NCBI GenBank assembly: GCA_046154695.1
Contig: JBJXFI010000104.1
Span: forward strand, 1-18,021
DNA: 18,021 bases
Reading direction: 5' to 3'
Source: DALYLB01 sp046154695
GTDB lineage: Bacteria > Acidobacteriota > Blastocatellia > RBC074
The notes below the pieces were generated by a model that was not told the DNA's origin, made no database searches, and saw nothing but the letters and a program-made list of their open reading frames with translations. A program made the position numbers and the translations under genes. Below, one piece after another: positions 16,763 to 18,021 of the stretch. Within the stretch, counting starts at the first letter, position 1; every line of letters starts with the position of its first letter.

Positions 16763-18021
16763 ATGAAAAGGAATTTGAGATTTTTAGTCGGGGTGGCGGC
16801 GATGAGCCTGCTTCTCGCGGCAGCCGTCTTCGGACAGACGGGCACCTCGCGCATCACGGGAACGGTGTCGGATCCGACCGGGGCCGTGGTGCCGAATGTG
16901 AAGGTCTCGATCAGGAATGAGGCCACGGGCGTGAGTTTCACGGCCGTGACAAGCTCGACCGGCGCCTACAGTTTCGATTCGCTGCCGGTCGGAAGCTACG
17001 AAGTCCGCGTCGAGGCGCAGGGCTTCCGATCCTTCACGAGTTCGGCGAACATCCTGCGGGTCGGTTCGCCGCTGGTGGTGGATGTGGCGATGCAGATCGG
17101 CGCGGCCTCGGAGGTCGTGTCGGTGCAGGGATCGTACGAGAAGCTGACGACGACCAACGCCTCGCTCGGCGACGTGGTCGAGCGCAAGACGATCACGGAG
17201 CTGCCGCTCAACGGGCGGAATCCGCTCGCGCTGATCACGCTGCAGCCGGGCCTGGTGCAGCGCACCTCGGCGGGGGCGGGATCGGGAACGCACGTCAACG
17301 GCTCCCGCGATCGCGCCTTCAACGTGACGATCGACGGCATCGACGCCAACGAGCCCTCCGTCCCCAACCCGCAGTCGAACGTCTATCGGCTGAACCCGGA
17401 CAACGTGCAGGAGTATCGCGTCACGACGCACAACGCGACGCCCGAATCGGGCCGCAACTCCGGGGCGAACGTGGCGATCGCCACGCGCGCGGGCACGAAC
17501 GAGTTTCATGGCACGGTCTTCCATTTTTTCCGCAACTCGGCGCTCAACGCCAACGAGTTCTTCAACAACGCGCAGAAGTACCAGGCGCTGGCGCGCAACG
17601 ATCAGGCGACGGCCAGCCGGTTCGACCGCCCCGATCTGAAGCTCAACCAGTTCGGCGCCGAGGGCGGCGGCCCGATCATCAAGAACAAGACCTTCTTCTT
17701 CGGCAGCTATCAGGATCAGCGGGTCGCGGTCACGCAGCCGATCGCGCGAAGCTTCGGCAATCCCATCCTCTACACGCCGGAGATGCGGGCGGGCATCTTC
17801 CGTTATTTCGTCGGCGGGCAGAACCGTCCGGCGGGCAGCCAGGGCGCCGTCGTGGACGCCAACGGCAAGCCGGTCTTCCCGAACTGCGGCGGGACGGTCA
17901 CGACGAACTGCATCGCCAGCTACAACATCTTTGGAACCGATCCGCGGCGCATCGGCGCCGACCCCGTGGTCAAGGCCTATCTCGACAAGTACCCCGCGCC
18001 GAACAATTTCTCCCTCGGCGA
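16763..18021 (+). CDS. TonB-dependent receptor, paralogue of the preceding gene (3' end beyond window)
   Basis: The frame is open from ATG 16763 to the window edge (419 codons visible). The signal peptide is MKRNLRFLVGVAAMSLLLAA, with cleavage near VFGQ. The regulatory-like domain contains TGTVSDPTGAVVPNVKV and GAYSFDSLPVGSYEVRV. The plug contains LPLNGRNPLALITLQPGL, THVNGSRDRAFNVTIDGID and GANVAIATRAGTNEFHGTVF, and the barrel begins with IKNKTFFFGSYQDQR. It resembles the upstream receptor throughout, including a VGGQN.PAGS block and the TVTTNCIASYNI loop with C375 and C383. The Shine-Dalgarno AGGGGG lies about six bases before the ATG. A tandem duplication followed by divergence is the simplest explanation. 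The two may have different ligands or be expressed together. Confidence 0.92.
   Translation, partial: MKRNLRFLVGVAAMSLLLAAAVFGQTGTSRITGTVSDPTGAVVPNVKVSIRNEATGVSFTAVTSSTGAYSFDSLPVGSYEVRVEAQGFRSFTSSANILRVGSPLVVDVAMQIGAASEVVSVQGSYEKLTTTNASLGDVVERKTITELPLNGRNPLALITLQPGLVQRTSAGAGSGTHVNGSRDRAFNVTIDGIDANEPSVPNPQSNVYRLNPDNVQEYRVTTHNATPESGRNSGANVAIATRAGTNEFHGTVFHFFRNSALNANEFFNNAQKYQALARNDQATASRFDRPDLKLNQFGAEGGGPIIKNKTFFFGSYQDQRVAVTQPIARSFGNPILYTPEMRAGIFRYFVGGQNRPAGSQGAVVDANGKPVFPNCGGTVTTNCIASYNIFGTDPRRIGADPVVKAYLDKYPAPNNFSLG

Overview
The window is high-GC bacterial DNA, mostly about 60-65% GC by eye. Two giant TonB-dependent receptors with an N-terminal carboxypeptidase-regulatory-like domain (Oar-like) suggest an acidobacterial genome. 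So do a Tat-exported Gfo/Idh/MocA oxidoreductase and a Tat-exported vanadium haloperoxidase-type protein. This assignment is inference from gene content; there is no rRNA or other taxonomic marker.

Layout, left to right. Positions 1-78 hold the last codons of an IS110-family transposase. On the minus strand follow a Gfo/Idh/MocA oxidoreductase (123-1481) and, upstream of it, an envelope thioredoxin-fold protein (1664-2962). A vanadium haloperoxidase/PAP2-type protein (3387-5144, +) has a good sigma70-type promoter and converges on an ATP-grasp enzyme (5202-6407, -). An AT-richer patch holds a nucleotidyltransferase (MNT)/HEPN pair (6725-7422, -). A minus-strand group follows: alpha/beta hydrolase, ROK sugar kinase and FluC/CrcB fluoride channel, the last two joined by a 4-base overlap. 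Divergent from these, on the plus strand, are a secreted alpha/beta-hydrolase-like protein (9940-10803), a phospholipase C/acid phosphatase-family phosphoesterase with a histone-like basic tail (11039-12541), and two tandem receptors (12941-16732 and 16763 to the window edge).

Two copies of a roughly 150-bp element with hairpin-forming inverted ends (1498-1650 and 6425-6576) each stop right at the ribosome-binding site of a minus-strand gene. They align without gaps over 147 positions at about 87% identity and show a compensatory base-pair change. They look like a REP-doublet or MITE-type mobile repeat that also changes the leader of the gene it sits beside.

Most genes are recognisable envelope, hydrolytic or housekeeping functions, and I see no complete large defence system. 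The least ordinary items are the dispersed hairpin element, the basic tail on the phosphoesterase, the MNT/HEPN pair whose HEPN protein lacks the usual Rx4-6H spacing, and the internal beta-repeat architecture of the redoxin protein.
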